Source: Runella defluvii
GTDB lineage: Bacteria > Bacteroidota > Bacteroidia > Cytophagales > Spirosomataceae
Direction: 5' to 3'
DNA: 64,000 nucleotides
Assembly (NCBI RefSeq): GCF_014195535.1
Contig: NZ_JACIBY010000002.1
Location: forward strand, 228,206 to 292,205
The notes beneath the pieces are model-generated. The model was not told where the DNA came from and searched no databases. It saw nothing but the letters and a program-made list of their open reading frames with translations. The position numbers and the translations under genes are program-made. Shown here in pieces: positions 17,196 to 26,479 of the stretch. Numbering within the stretch: the stretch's first letter is position 1; each line of letters starts with the position of its first letter.

Positions 17196-18590
17196 ATGTT
17201 GAACATTAAACAACAAACCATCGAAAAATCGGTGTCGGTATCGGGTGTAGGGTTGCATACTGGTGTCTCGGCTACCATGACTTTTGTGCCCGCCCCTATC
17301 AATCACGGTTATAAATTTCAACGTATTGACTTGGAAGGTCAGCCTATCGTTGATGCTGACGTGGACAATGTGGTGGACGTGTCGCGGGGGACTACCCTCG
17401 AACAAAACGGAGCCCGTGTTTACACGGTTGAGCACACCCTCGCCGCACTTGTTGGGTTACAAATTGACAACGTACTGATTCAGCTTGATGGCCCTGAGCC
17501 TCCTATCATGGACGGCAGCTCTATCAAGTTTGTAGAAGCGCTAAAAGAAGCTGGAATTATTGAACAAAACGCCTCGCGCAACTACTTCGAAATTTCAGAA
17601 CCTGTACGCTACATAAACGCGGAAAAAGACATTGAGATGGTAGCTTTACCCCTCAACGACTACCGCCTAACGGTGATGGTAGATTACAACTCACAAGTAA
17701 TCAGCAGCCAACACGCTTCGCTCAACGACCTCACTACCTTCTCACGCGAGATTGCTTCGTGCCGAACTTTCTGTTTCTTGCACGAGCTTGAGGCCCTTTA
17801 CAAAGCCAACCTCATCAAAGGTGGCGACTTGACCAATGCCATTGTAATCGTTGACCGTGATGTGGAAGAAGGCGAACTAGATTATCTTTCTCAGTTACTC
17901 AACAAACCTACCATTGGGGTCAACAAAAAAGTAGGGATTCTGAACAACTTAGAACTGCACTATCCCAATGAAATGGCCCGCCACAAACTACTAGATGTCG
18001 TAGGTGACTTAGCACTCGTGGGACGTCCTATCAAAGGTCAAATTTTGGCAGCACGCCCTGGCCACGCCGCCAACGTTGCTTTGGCGAAAAAAATCAAAAA
18101 GCTGATGGAGTCGTCGAAGAGCCCAGTGCCTCACTTCGACCCCAAAATGCCTCCTGTGATGGACCTGAAGCGTATTTGTGAGCTTCTCCCCCACCGCTAT
18201 CCATTCTTGATGATTGACAAAATCGTTTATATGGACGAAAACAGCGTGGCAGGTCTCAAAAATGTCACCATGAACGAGCCCTTCTTTACGGGACACTTTC
18301 CAAACAATCCTGTCATGCCAGGAGTTTTACAAATGGAAGCCATGGCACAAACAGGAGCTATTCTTGCTTTAAGTTCGCAACCAGATCCTGAGAACTATTG
18401 GCCTTTCTTGGCTGCCATCGAAAACTGCCGTTTTCGTCGCAACGTCGTTCCTGGAGATACCGTTATCTTCAAATGTGAGTTTACAGCGCCTATCAAACGA
18501 GGAATTGTAAAAATGCACGGCGCAGGGTACGTGGCAGGACAACTTGTATGTGAAGCTGACATGACCGCAAGCCTAGTTAGAAAAAAGTAA
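17196..18590 (+). CDS. lpxC/fabZ: Fused UDP-3-O-acyl-GlcNAc deacetylase / 3-hydroxyacyl-ACP dehydratase
   Basis: Bifunctional LpxC-FabZ (464 aa). The LpxC part (about 1-300) carries out the committed, zinc-dependent deacetylation in lipid A synthesis: EHTLAAL near residue 78 and HKLLDVVGD near 263 hold the Zn ligands. The FabZ part (about 320-464) dehydrates 3-hydroxyacyl-ACP in fatty acid elongation: LPHRYPFLMID near 330 (His) and GHFPNNPVMPGVLQMEAMAQ near 366 (Glu). This fusion is typical of Bacteroidota and lets one gene balance lipid A and fatty acid flux. Confidence 0.97.
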   Translation: MLNIKQQTIEKSVSVSGVGLHTGVSATMTFVPAPINHGYKFQRIDLEGQPIVDADVDNVVDVSRGTTLEQNGARVYTVEHTLAALVGLQIDNVLIQLDGPEPPIMDGSSIKFVEALKEAGIIEQNASRNYFEISEPVRYINAEKDIEMVALPLNDYRLTVMVDYNSQVISSQHASLNDLTTFSREIASCRTFCFLHELEALYKANLIKGGDLTNAIVIVDRDVEEGELDYLSQLLNKPTIGVNKKVGILNNLELHYPNEMARHKLLDVVGDLALVGRPIKGQILAARPGHAANVALAKKIKKLMESSKSPVPHFDPKMPPVMDLKRICELLPHRYPFLMIDKIVYMDENSVAGLKNVTMNEPFFTGHFPNNPVMPGVLQMEAMAQTGAILALSSQPDPENYWPFLAAIENCRFRRNVVPGDTVIFKCEFTAPIKRGIVKMHGAGYVAGQLVCEADMTASLVRKK

Positions 18591-18661
18591 TGGTAAACAA
18601 AGCAAGTTCAGATGAAAGTACTTCTTTCTGAGAACGGTGCTTTGGAAACTATCAACCCAAC

Positions 18662-19462
18662 ATGATTCAACCGTTAGCATACATACACCCAGAGGCAAAA
18701 ATCGCCCCAAATGTTGTGATTGAGCCATTTGCCATGATTCACAAAGATGTAGAAATTGGCGAAGGCACTTGGATAGGTTCACATGCCGTCATCAATGATG
18801 GTGCTCGAATTGGCAAAAACTGCCAAATCTATCCTGGCGCAGTAATTTCTTCTACCCCCCAAGATTTAAAATTCAAGGGAGAATATACCCTCACTTATAT
18901 TGGCGACAATACGATTATTCGTGAGTACGCTACCATCAGTCGGGGAACGGAAGAACACTGGAAAACCGAAATTGGTAGCGATTGTCTCATCATGGCCTAC
19001 TCACACGTAGCCCACGATTGTCGTATCGGGAACAATTGCATCATCGTCAATAACGTGCAAATGGCGGGGCACGTCCACATGGGAGATTGGGCGATTATTG
19101 CGGGCTCAAGTTCGGTACGGCAGTTTGTAAAGATTGGTGCACATGCCATGGTAGCGGGCGGCTCACTGGTTCGTAAAGATGTTCCACCCTTTACCAAAGC
19201 AGCTAGAGAACCCCTGTGTTACGCGGGAGTAAACTCGATTGGTTTACGTCGTCGTGGTTTTACCAATGAGCAGATTAACGACATTCAAGAGGTGTATCGT
19301 TATATCTATCTCAAAGGCTTTAATAACTCTGAGGCTTTAGAGCATATTGAGCAAGACCTTCCTGCTTCGTCTGAGCGCGACCTTATTGTCAACTTCATTC
19401 GCAGTTCAGAGCGTGGGATTATTAAGGCACCTAGCGCTTCCCATGTCGATAGCGAAGACTAA
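18662..19462 (+). CDS. lpxA: UDP-N-acetylglucosamine O-acyltransferase
   Basis: First step of lipid A synthesis. The 266-aa protein is the standard length, with hexapeptide repeats through about residue 190 and a helical C-terminal domain. The catalytic His region is YSHVAHDC near 120, followed by GNNCIIVNNVQMAGHV. It is 71 bp after lpxC/fabZ on the same strand and probably in the same transcript, which ends at the terminator at 19494-19521. Confidence 0.97.
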   Translation: MIQPLAYIHPEAKIAPNVVIEPFAMIHKDVEIGEGTWIGSHAVINDGARIGKNCQIYPGAVISSTPQDLKFKGEYTLTYIGDNTIIREYATISRGTEEHWKTEIGSDCLIMAYSHVAHDCRIGNNCIIVNNVQMAGHVHMGDWAIIAGSSSVRQFVKIGAHAMVAGGSLVRKDVPPFTKAAREPLCYAGVNSIGLRRRGFTNEQINDIQEVYRYIYLKGFNNSEALEHIEQDLPASSERDLIVNFIRSSERGIIKAPSASHVDSED

Positions 19463-19493
19463 GGGCAGGCCTTGTTTTATATCCAAACAAAAA

Positions 19494-19521
19494 AACGGTT
19501 CAGAGCAATTTCTGAACCGTT
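19494..19521 (+). terminator. Rho-independent terminator of the lpx block
   Basis: AACGGTTCAGA (19494-19504) pairs perfectly with TCTGAACCGTT (19511-19521), 6-nt loop, followed by a T run. Confidence 0.9.
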
Positions 19522-19571
19522 TTTTATGGCCTCCCCTCCCGAGCGCGCTCTTTTAGCAAGCCTATAAAAGC

Positions 19572-19600
19572 AAAAAACTCGAAGCTTTCGCTTCGAGTTT
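19572..19600 (-). terminator. Terminator of tRNA-Leu
   Basis: AAACTCGAAGC (19575-19585) pairs perfectly with GCTTCGAGTTT (19590-19600) around a 4-nt loop. On the minus strand it runs into six T residues, 9 bp after the tRNA 3' end. Confidence 0.9.
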
Positions 19601-19608
19601 TACCCGAG

Positions 19609-19692
19609 TACCCAGAGCCGGAGTCGAACCGGCACGAGTGTAACCTCATTGGTGTTTGAGACCAACGCGTCTACCGATTCCGCCATCTGGGC
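19609..19692 (-). tRNA. tRNA-Leu (anticodon CAA)
   Basis: An 84-nt class II tRNA on the minus strand. The acceptor stem is GCCCAGA/TCTGGGT with discriminator A. The anticodon stem TTGGT/ACCAA encloses loop CTCAAAC (anticodon CAA, reading UUG). A long variable arm follows, and the T arm is GCCGG-TTCGACT-CCGGC. CCA is not encoded. Confidence 0.95.
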
Positions 19693-19778
19693 AAGTCGTT
19701 GTGTAAACGGGACTGCAAAGGTAGCAGTTGAGATTTTAATTCCAAATTTTTACACCAAAAAAAGTGCAAAAATTTTCA

Positions 19779-21023
19779 TTATTCATAGCGTAAAGCTTCG
19801 ATAGGGTCTAAGCGTGAGGCTTTTATCGCTGGATAAATTCCTGAAAGAATTCCCACTACAACGCACACCAATATCCCCATCATCATCCAAAACCACGGCA
19901 CAATGAAACTTGCATTCTGGCTGATGACCTTGGCGATGATATTTCCGACGATAATTCCTAAGATAAGTCCACCGATTCCCCCCAAAATACACACCACAAT
20001 GGCTTCCATCAAAAACTGCAAACGAATCAGCCGTGGGGTTGCCCCTAGCGACTTTCGGATACCTATTTCGCGCGTTCTTTCTGTTACCGATACGAGCATG
20101 ATATTCATCAACGCAATGGCCGCTCCCAATAACGTAATAATGCCGATTCCAAAGCCTCCCATGCGCAAGTAACCCGATATTTCTTCAAAGTTTTTGGCCA
20201 GTGCATCGGCGCTTTCTATTTCAAACGAATCAGGCTTCCCAATTAGGTCTTTTCGCACTCGCCGCATGATTCCCCTAGCCTCTCCCATGATGAGTTCTTG
20301 GTCTTCCATGCTGTTAACAGATGTCGTAATATCAAAAGTCAATTCGCGGTTTGCAGCCAATGCTCGGCCATTTTCAAGAGGCACCAACAGCACACGGTCA
20401 TCTCCTCCTCCCGTCAATGAACCTTTTTTGTCCAGTACGCCCACTACTTTATATTGATTCCCTCGAACGATAATTTCTTCGTTGATTGGACTTATTTTGC
20501 CCTCAAACAGTTTTTGAGCTATTTCCGAACCAATAATAATCACATTAAGACCATTGTCTAGGTCTGTTGGGGAGAAATTACGGCCATTCACAAGCTTATA
20601 GCCCTTAATCGCCATATAGTTATCATCAATGCCAACGACGCGCGTATTGGGGTTGGTTTTGATGGATTTGTATTTGACTTGTACAGCACCGCTAATATTC
20701 GACGAAATCGACACTTGGGCATTATACGTGTCTTTGATTTCTCGTTTGTACTGATTAGCCTGACGGTAGGTAATCGAGGGATAATCTTTAGAGCGCATTC
20801 CTCCGTTTCTTCGGCGAAAAGGCTGCGGGCCTCGGATGTCAAAAGTATTGGCTCCCAAATCGGCGAAACTATTATTCACCGAACTTTGCATTCCATCAAT
20901 GGCCGTCAGAATCCCCACCAGCGATGTAATACCAATGGCAATAATCAGCGCCGTCAGGACAGTCCGAAGCATGTTTGATTGAATAGAGCGAAGTCCTTCA
21001 CGAAAGTTCTCAATAAGGTTCAT
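19779..21023 (-). CDS. MacB-like ABC transporter permease (FtsX domain)
   Basis: A 414-aa inner-membrane protein with one N-terminal membrane helix (MLRTVLTALIIAIGITSLVG), a large periplasmic MacB_PCD-like domain (about 45-260) and three C-terminal membrane helices (FtsX domain). The conserved VTERTREIGIRKSLGAT loop is near residue 313. Such proteins are mechanotransmission permeases of MacAB-TolC pumps or lipoprotein exporters. No ATPase is adjacent in the window; MacA- and TolC-like genes lie 5-7 kb away on the other strand and may or may not be partners. Confidence 0.9.
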   Translation of the reverse strand: MNLIENFREGLRSIQSNMLRTVLTALIIAIGITSLVGILTAIDGMQSSVNNSFADLGANTFDIRGPQPFRRRNGGMRSKDYPSITYRQANQYKREIKDTYNAQVSISSNISGAVQVKYKSIKTNPNTRVVGIDDNYMAIKGYKLVNGRNFSPTDLDNGLNVIIIGSEIAQKLFEGKISPINEEIIVRGNQYKVVGVLDKKGSLTGGGDDRVLLVPLENGRALAANRELTFDITTSVNSMEDQELIMGEARGIMRRVRKDLIGKPDSFEIESADALAKNFEEISGYLRMGGFGIGIITLLGAAIALMNIMLVSVTERTREIGIRKSLGATPRLIRLQFLMEAIVVCILGGIGGLILGIIVGNIIAKVISQNASFIVPWFWMMMGILVCVVVGILSGIYPAIKASRLDPIEALRYE

Positions 21024-21103
21024 GGCAATGGTTGATTCTGCACGATTTTTGCAATATATTCGTTATTACAAAAGTCATTCTGAAAATTTAAATCCACAAA
21101 CCG

Positions 21104-22366
21104 ATGAAGCGGTTCATCCTACCACTTATCATTTTTTTGGGCGTAGTACACGGGGCTTGGGCCTCTAAGATTCTGATTCCGATGGATGAATCCCAAAAAA
21201 ACCACCTTAAATCGTACGGACTGGCGTACTGGGTCTTGCGCACCTACGATACTGAAATTGACTGGCTTCTCAACTACCGAGGAGGCAGTTTTATGATGGA
21301 TTGGAACCAGCGAATCATCAACGAAATGGTCGTCCGTGGAATCTCGTACGAGGTGATTTCTGACGCGCAAGGAAGCGGTATTCTAAGCGAAATTGCCCAA
21401 CCTGATGCCAACATGGACAACGTAAAGCTCCACAAAGCCCCCAAAGTGGCCGTGTATTCGCCTAAAACCAAACAACCTTGGGACGACGCCGTCACCCTGG
21501 TGATGTCTTACGCCGAAATCCCTTATGATATTGTCTATGACGACGACCTCATGGAGGGCAAACTGTCGGAATACGATTGGCTACACCTTCACCACGAAGA
21601 TTTTACGGGACAGTACGGTAAGTTTTTTCACTTCCGCGACTACCCTTGGTACCGCGCGCAAAAGCGAGAAGCGGAGGATATTGCGGCAAAATGGGGATTT
21701 TCTAAGGTATCTAAACTCAAACTAGCCGTGGCTAAAAAAGTACAAGAGTACGTAGCAGGTGGCGGATATATGTTTGCCATGTGCAATGCCACCGACACGT
21801 ACGATGTAGCTTTGGCTACTCAAAATACCGACATTGCAGACGTGATTTATGACGGGGACCCTACTGACCCCACTGCCCAAAAGAAGCTAGATTTTAGCCA
21901 GACGTTTGCCTTCCAAAACTTTCAAGTTGTGACCAATCCGTACGAAATTGAGTTTTCGTCGGTCGATAGCCAACCCAACGAACGGGGCATGACCGAAGCC
22001 AACGACTATTTTACGTTGTTTCAGTTTTCGGCCAAATGGGATCCCGTTCCTACCATGTTGACACAAAACCACCAACAAATCATCAAAGGGTTTATGGGTC
22101 AAACCACCGCTTTCAAAAAGCAGTACATCAAACCAGAAGTGATTATTTTGGCCGAAAATCGTGCAGCGGGTGAAGCGCGTTACATTCACAGTACGTATGC
22201 CAAAGGATTTTTTACGTTCTACGGTGGCCACGACCCCGAAGATTACCGCCACGAAATCAATGAAGAACCTACGGATTTAAACTTACACCCTAACTCAGCA
22301 GGGTACCGTTTGATTTTGAACAACATTTTGTTTCCCGCGGCCAAAAAGAAGAAGTTGAAGACGTAG
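21104..22366 (+). CDS. Conserved secreted protein of unknown function (class-I amidotransferase-like fold possible)
   Basis: A 420-aa protein with a signal peptide (MKRFILPLIIFLGVVHGAWA). It contains KVAVYSPKTKQPWDDAVTLVM, a YDIVYDDDLMEGKLSEYDWL segment and a glycine-rich YVAGGGYMFAMCNATDT with a Cys, then FFTFYGGHDPEDYRH near the end. The order resembles class-I glutamine amidotransferase-like or ThuA-like folds in which the Cys/His may be structural. I recall homologues carrying the database name asparagine synthetase B, but no N-terminal nucleophile Cys or ATP-pyrophosphatase motif is present. Function unknown. Confidence 0.75.
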   Translation: MKRFILPLIIFLGVVHGAWASKILIPMDESQKNHLKSYGLAYWVLRTYDTEIDWLLNYRGGSFMMDWNQRIINEMVVRGISYEVISDAQGSGILSEIAQPDANMDNVKLHKAPKVAVYSPKTKQPWDDAVTLVMSYAEIPYDIVYDDDLMEGKLSEYDWLHLHHEDFTGQYGKFFHFRDYPWYRAQKREAEDIAAKWGFSKVSKLKLAVAKKVQEYVAGGGYMFAMCNATDTYDVALATQNTDIADVIYDGDPTDPTAQKKLDFSQTFAFQNFQVVTNPYEIEFSSVDSQPNERGMTEANDYFTLFQFSAKWDPVPTMLTQNHQQIIKGFMGQTTAFKKQYIKPEVIILAENRAAGEARYIHSTYAKGFFTFYGGHDPEDYRHEINEEPTDLNLHPNSAGYRLILNNILFPAAKKKKLKT

Positions 22367-22385
22367 TTTTGGGTCGATGGTCAAT

Positions 22386-22424
22386 AAAAAAAAGACATTC
22401 CAAGTTTCAAAAACTTGGAATGTC
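22386..22424 (-). terminator. Terminator of the exonuclease gene
   Basis: GACATTCCAAGTTT (22394-22407) and AAACTTGGAATGTC (22411-22424) form a 14-bp perfect stem with a 3-nt loop. Eight A residues to its left give a T run on the minus strand. It may also serve the convergent plus-strand gene. Confidence 0.88.
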
Positions 22425-22480
22425 TCCCTCTTAATAGCCTTCTGTGGACTATCGACCACCAACCATGGACTAACCACTAC

Positions 22481-23296
22481 CTATTTTTTCCCAAAGGCGG
22501 CGCGCATTTTTATCTCGGTCAATTTCCGTTTGGTATCTAAAGTAAAGTCACCTTTCATCATCCAATCGTAGTAACTAGGCTCTTGCGCCAACACATCTAC
22601 TACTCGTTTCCCATTGTGCTTTCCAAAGTTGATAACCTCTTCGCCTTTTGAGTTATAGGCCATTCGATTGGCAAAATCTACAATTTTTGCCGCTGTCAGG
22701 TTATGCAATGCCTCTACATCATTTTGTACAGGCTCATACAACTCCCCTTTGTCGTTCTTGATTTTCACCCCAGCGTATCGCTCCACTTGAGCGCACAACA
22801 CCTCAAACGTAGCCACCGTATCAGCGTGCGCACTATGGGCATTTTCGAGGTCTTTGCCACAATAAAACTTATAGGCTGCCGCTAAGTTGCGCGGTTCCAT
22901 CATGTGAAAAATACGCTGCGCATCCACCAATCGGCGGTTTTTGATGTCAAATTCGACGTCGGCACGCAAAAATTCTTCCACCAACATCGGCACATCAAAG
23001 CGATTGGAATTAAATCCTGCCAAATCGCAGCCCTGCAAAAACTGCGCGAGCGTTTTGGCAAAGTTTTTAAAGGTTGGACAGTCCTTCACGTCTTCGTCAT
23101 AAATCCCGTGAATAAGGCTTGATTCGAGCGGAATTGGGACGCCAGGATTGACTAGAAAGGTTTTGCTTTCTATCTCACCATTAAGGAGTGCTTTCACCAC
23201 ACTGATTTCCACAATGCGGTCTTTTTGGATATTTACCCCTGTTGTTTCTAAATCGAAAAACGCCAAAGGTTTTCTAAGTTTGAGATTATGTGCCAT
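22481..23296 (-). CDS. DnaQ-like 3'-5' exonuclease (DEDDh)
   Basis: A 271-aa exonuclease of the polymerase III epsilon/RNase T type. DEDDh residues are visible: FDLETTG near residue 14 (Asp, Glu), the FNSNRFDVPML segment near 96 (Asp), and the HSAHADT segment near 155 (His and Asp). The C-terminal 80 residues contain NFGKHNGKRVVDVLAQEPSY, a small module often found behind DnaQ-like domains. It could be the proofreading subunit or a stand-alone nuclease; no polymerase gene is near. A -7 box lies just upstream. Confidence 0.9.
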   Translation of the reverse strand: MAHNLKLRKPLAFFDLETTGVNIQKDRIVEISVVKALLNGEIESKTFLVNPGVPIPLESSLIHGIYDEDVKDCPTFKNFAKTLAQFLQGCDLAGFNSNRFDVPMLVEEFLRADVEFDIKNRRLVDAQRIFHMMEPRNLAAAYKFYCGKDLENAHSAHADTVATFEVLCAQVERYAGVKIKNDKGELYEPVQNDVEALHNLTAAKIVDFANRMAYNSKGEEVINFGKHNGKRVVDVLAQEPSYYDWMMKGDFTLDTKRKLTEIKMRAAFGKK

Positions 23297-23318
23297 TCAA
23301 TAAGGAAGCTTGAAGCCT

Positions 23319-23326
23319 CAAAATTA
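23319..23326 (-). promoter_or_regulatory. -7 promoter box TAATTTTG for the exonuclease
   Basis: Exact TAnnTTTG on the minus strand, 22 bp before the ATG. Confidence 0.45.
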
Positions 23327-23359
23327 CTATTTAATTCAAACAATTCAGCTTGCATCTTC

Positions 23360-23367
23360 TACCTTTG
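23360..23367 (+). promoter_or_regulatory. -7 promoter box TACCTTTG for the MATE gene
   Basis: Exact TAnnTTTG, 51 bp before the ATG at 23419. It makes the longer start at 23350 unlikely, since that codon would precede the transcript start. Confidence 0.45.
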
Positions 23368-23418
23368 CCGTCTTGTTTAGACGATCATCAGCCGACAAAT
23401 AGCCAAAATCAGAATAGA

Positions 23419-24750
23419 ATGCGCAAGGAAATCAGTGAAACCATTAAGTTAAGTATCCCTATTATTATTGCCCAACTTGGAGTAACACTCATGGGAATGA
23501 CCGACAACCTAATGGTAGGCCGCTATCTTGGCGCCGTACCACTTGGGGCGGCGGGCTTGGCCAATTCGTTATCATTTTTGATGTCAAGTATTGGCGTTGG
23601 TGGTTTGGGCGTAGTGGCGGCATTGATTTCTCAGGCAAAAGGTCAACACAACACCGCCGAAATTGGAAAGCTCTTCAGAGCAGGTCTTATCGTTTCCCTC
23701 ATTCTTGGAATAGGGCTGGGATTAGCGGGTATGCTCATAGGCATCGAATTACACCTTTTTGGTCAAACCCCCGAAGTAACCCGCCTTACCAAGCCATTTT
23801 TGTACATTTTAAGCGCCTCCACACTTCCACTGCTCGTATTTGTCGCTGCGCGTCAGTTGGCCGACGGGCTTTCGCTCACGCGGGTGGCTATGGCAGTTAC
23901 CGTCTCTGCCCTGATTTTCAACGCTTTTTTCAATTGGATATTCATTAATGGCATTGGTTTCTTTCCAAGAATGGGGCTCAACGGCGCTGCTTTCGCAACG
24001 CTTTTGTCGCGTATTTACATGGCGGTCGCTATTTTGGTTTATATCTATAAAAGCAAAAACTTCACGCCATACCTCACGGCTTCCCATCAGCAGGCACTAG
24101 GAAAATTGATAAAGAAAGTTTTTCAACTGGGGATTCCCGTTGGGTTTCAGTTTTTCTTTGAAATTGCCGCTTTCTCCCTGGCGGTAGTCATTATTGGCTG
24201 GCTGGGTGAAAACCAACTTGCCGCCCACCAAATCGCCATCAATATGGCCTCTACGACGTACATGATGGCAACGGGCATTGCCTCCGCGGGTGCTATCCGC
24301 GTGGGGAGGGCTTATGGCGAAAAAAATCCGTTCAAGGTCAAACAAGCGGGTACTGCGGCCCTGCTTCTTACCATTGCTTTTATGGGTGTTTGGTGCGTTA
24401 CGTTCCTTACTTGCAACGAGTTTTTAGTTTCGCTCTATCTCAAAGATAATGCTGAGGTAACAACCATCGCAGCCACGTTGATGATTTACGCGGGCTTTTT
24501 CCAGTTGTCGGACGGCGTACAAGTAACGGCTTTGGGGGCGCTACGGGGGCTGACAGACGTCAATGTGCCAACGGTTATCACGCTCATTGCGTATTGGGTC
24601 ATTTCATTGCCGCTGAGTTATTTCCTTGCGTTTACGTTCAAAATGGACGTAGAAGGGGTTTGGGTTTCGTTATCGGCGGGGTTAACTTTCTCGGCGGTTT
24701 TCCTGACGATTCGTTTTTACCGAATATCGACAAAGGTTATGCCTCGCTGA
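23419..24750 (+). CDS. MATE-family multidrug efflux transporter
   Basis: A 443-aa inner-membrane antiporter with about 12 hydrophobic helices that would expel cationic drugs using Na+ or H+. Two-fold repeat features: PIIIAQLGVTLMGMTDNLMVG near residue 14, and GIPVGFQFFFEIAAFSLAVV near 240 with ENQLAAHQIAINMAS. The start at 23419 (MRKEISETIKLS) fits the family better than the upstream frame and follows a -7 box. The C-terminus ends shortly after the last helix. Substrate unknown. Confidence 0.93.
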   Translation: MRKEISETIKLSIPIIIAQLGVTLMGMTDNLMVGRYLGAVPLGAAGLANSLSFLMSSIGVGGLGVVAALISQAKGQHNTAEIGKLFRAGLIVSLILGIGLGLAGMLIGIELHLFGQTPEVTRLTKPFLYILSASTLPLLVFVAARQLADGLSLTRVAMAVTVSALIFNAFFNWIFINGIGFFPRMGLNGAAFATLLSRIYMAVAILVYIYKSKNFTPYLTASHQQALGKLIKKVFQLGIPVGFQFFFEIAAFSLAVVIIGWLGENQLAAHQIAINMASTTYMMATGIASAGAIRVGRAYGEKNPFKVKQAGTAALLLTIAFMGVWCVTFLTCNEFLVSLYLKDNAEVTTIAATLMIYAGFFQLSDGVQVTALGALRGLTDVNVPTVITLIAYWVISLPLSYFLAFTFKMDVEGVWVSLSAGLTFSAVFLTIRFYRISTKVMPR

Positions 24751-24774
24751 GGCAGGAAAGAGGGCTAAAATTAC

Positions 24775-24782
24775 TATATTTG
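24775..24782 (+). promoter_or_regulatory. -7 promoter box TATATTTG
   Basis: Exact TAnnTTTG, 49 bp before the beta-lactamase-like gene ATG. Confidence 0.45.
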
Positions 24783-24831
24783 GCATTCCTAAATCGTCAT
24801 TCATCAACTCGTCATTCCCTCCCCACCTTGT

Positions 24832-26361
24832 ATGAAATTCCGTTCCCTGTTTTTGCTCTTGTTGGTTGTTACCAACGTTCTTTTTGCCCAAAAGAAAACG
24901 TCGAAAGTACCCGCGCCTACCCCGTTTGAAAGTTTCGATGGGTTTGTGAATCGGATGCTGACCGAATGGAGAGTGCCAGGGGCCTCGGTGGCGATTGTGA
25001 AAGATGGCAAATTGCTGTATGCCAAGGGATACGGCCTCAAGGACGTTAAAAATAACTTACCAGTTACTGAAAACACGCTCTTTCCCATTGCCTCGTGCAG
25101 CAAATCGTTCACTTCGGCGGCATTGGCGATTCTGGCCGATGAAGGAAAGCTTGACTGGAACAAACCCATCAAAGAGTATTTACCCGATTTTCAACTGGCC
25201 GACGAATACGCCACCCGAACCATCACCGCTCGGGAATTGGTATCGCACCGTACGGGATTGCCTCGCCACGATTGGACGTGGTTGTACGCCAACCTCGACC
25301 GACAAGCGCTTTACCAACGTCTCAAGTTTTTGCCCTTGTCAAAACCCGTTTTTGCCCAATACCAATACAACAACCTCATGTACATGACGGCGGGTATTTT
25401 GGTGGAACGCCTTTCGGGAAAAAGCTGGGAAGATTTTGTCCGCGAAAAAATCTTGACGCCTTTAGAAATGAATCAAACGGTATTGACCTACCCTGAGCTT
25501 TTTACGAGCAAAGACTATTCGTTGTCGTACCGCGATAACAACGGTCAATGGGTCGAGCAAGGTTTTGGTAGTAACGTCGATGCGATTGGTCCAGCGGGCT
25601 CTATCAAGTCGAGTGCTACAGAGATGGCCAATTGGCTTTTGATGCAATTAAGCAAGGGAAGTTTTGGGCAAAAACAAATCGTATCCGCCGCCAATCTCAA
25701 AGAAAATCATACCCCCCAAACCATCGTTGCACCCGCCGAAGTTACATTTAGCGAACTTGGGTACGCAAGCTACGGCATGGGCTGGAGTATCAACACCTAT
25801 CGTGGTCATTTGCGATTGGCCCACAATGGCTCCATCGAAGGGTATCGCTCACAGATGACCTTTTTTCCCAATAACAACCTCGGCGTAGTGGTCTTGACCA
25901 ATACAGGATTTGCGGATTATTATTTTGTCAATGCCATTAGTAACTACGTTTCTGACCAATGGCTGGGTCTTTCGATTATCGACTGGTCGCCGCGCCTAAA
26001 AACAGCTCAAGCCGAAGCCAAGGCAAAAACCGATAAAGCGAAAGCTGACAACGCCGCCAAACGCAAAACCGACACCCGTCCTTCTCACCCTGCGGAAGCA
26101 TATAGCGGCGTTTATACACACCCTGCCTACGGCAGCATCACGCTCGAAGCCCGCGGAGAAAGCGACTACGTAGGAGCATTTCATGGATTATCATTTCGTT
26201 TGCAACATTATCATTACGATGTTTTTGAAGGAACGGGCACGTTTGACCAAAGCAAGTTTGAGTTTAAAATCGACTCCCAAGGAGCCATCGACCGTATGGT
26301 TGTTGGGATAGCCAACGCGGGTGATATTGAGTTTAAAAAAGTATCTCCCCCCGCTAAGTAG
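24832..26361 (+). CDS. Secreted serine hydrolase, class C beta-lactamase/PBP-like, with DUF3471-type tail
   Basis: A 509-aa protein with a signal peptide (MKFRSLFLLLLVVTNVLFA). The beta-lactamase/transpeptidase fold spans about 35-385: nucleophile motif S88-C-S-K91, the second motif Y-N-N near 181, and AHNGSIEGY near 336 in place of KTG. A linker rich in Lys and Ala (about 395-420) leads to a C-terminal beta-rich domain resembling DUF3471. Such proteins are often peptidases or esterases rather than true beta-lactamases, so resistance should not be assumed. It has its own -7 box. Confidence 0.9.
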   Translation: MKFRSLFLLLLVVTNVLFAQKKTSKVPAPTPFESFDGFVNRMLTEWRVPGASVAIVKDGKLLYAKGYGLKDVKNNLPVTENTLFPIASCSKSFTSAALAILADEGKLDWNKPIKEYLPDFQLADEYATRTITARELVSHRTGLPRHDWTWLYANLDRQALYQRLKFLPLSKPVFAQYQYNNLMYMTAGILVERLSGKSWEDFVREKILTPLEMNQTVLTYPELFTSKDYSLSYRDNNGQWVEQGFGSNVDAIGPAGSIKSSATEMANWLLMQLSKGSFGQKQIVSAANLKENHTPQTIVAPAEVTFSELGYASYGMGWSINTYRGHLRLAHNGSIEGYRSQMTFFPNNNLGVVVLTNTGFADYYFVNAISNYVSDQWLGLSIIDWSPRLKTAQAEAKAKTDKAKADNAAKRKTDTRPSHPAEAYSGVYTHPAYGSITLEARGESDYVGAFHGLSFRLQHYHYDVFEGTGTFDQSKFEFKIDSQGAIDRMVVGIANAGDIEFKKVSPPAK

Positions 26362-26479
26362 CTCACTGCCTGCATCCTTTATATCCTCCTACTAATCCAT
26401 TTATTTCACCGTTTATCCAATTTTCGTAGAGCGAGCAAACATTGTTTTGTAACCTTGAACTGAAAATCCCGATACAGCG

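Noticed and set aside
24832-26361. True class C beta-lactamase conferring resistance
   Set aside because: The SxxK and YxN motifs are present but KTG is replaced by HNG and a DUF3471-like tail follows, as in peptidase or esterase relatives.
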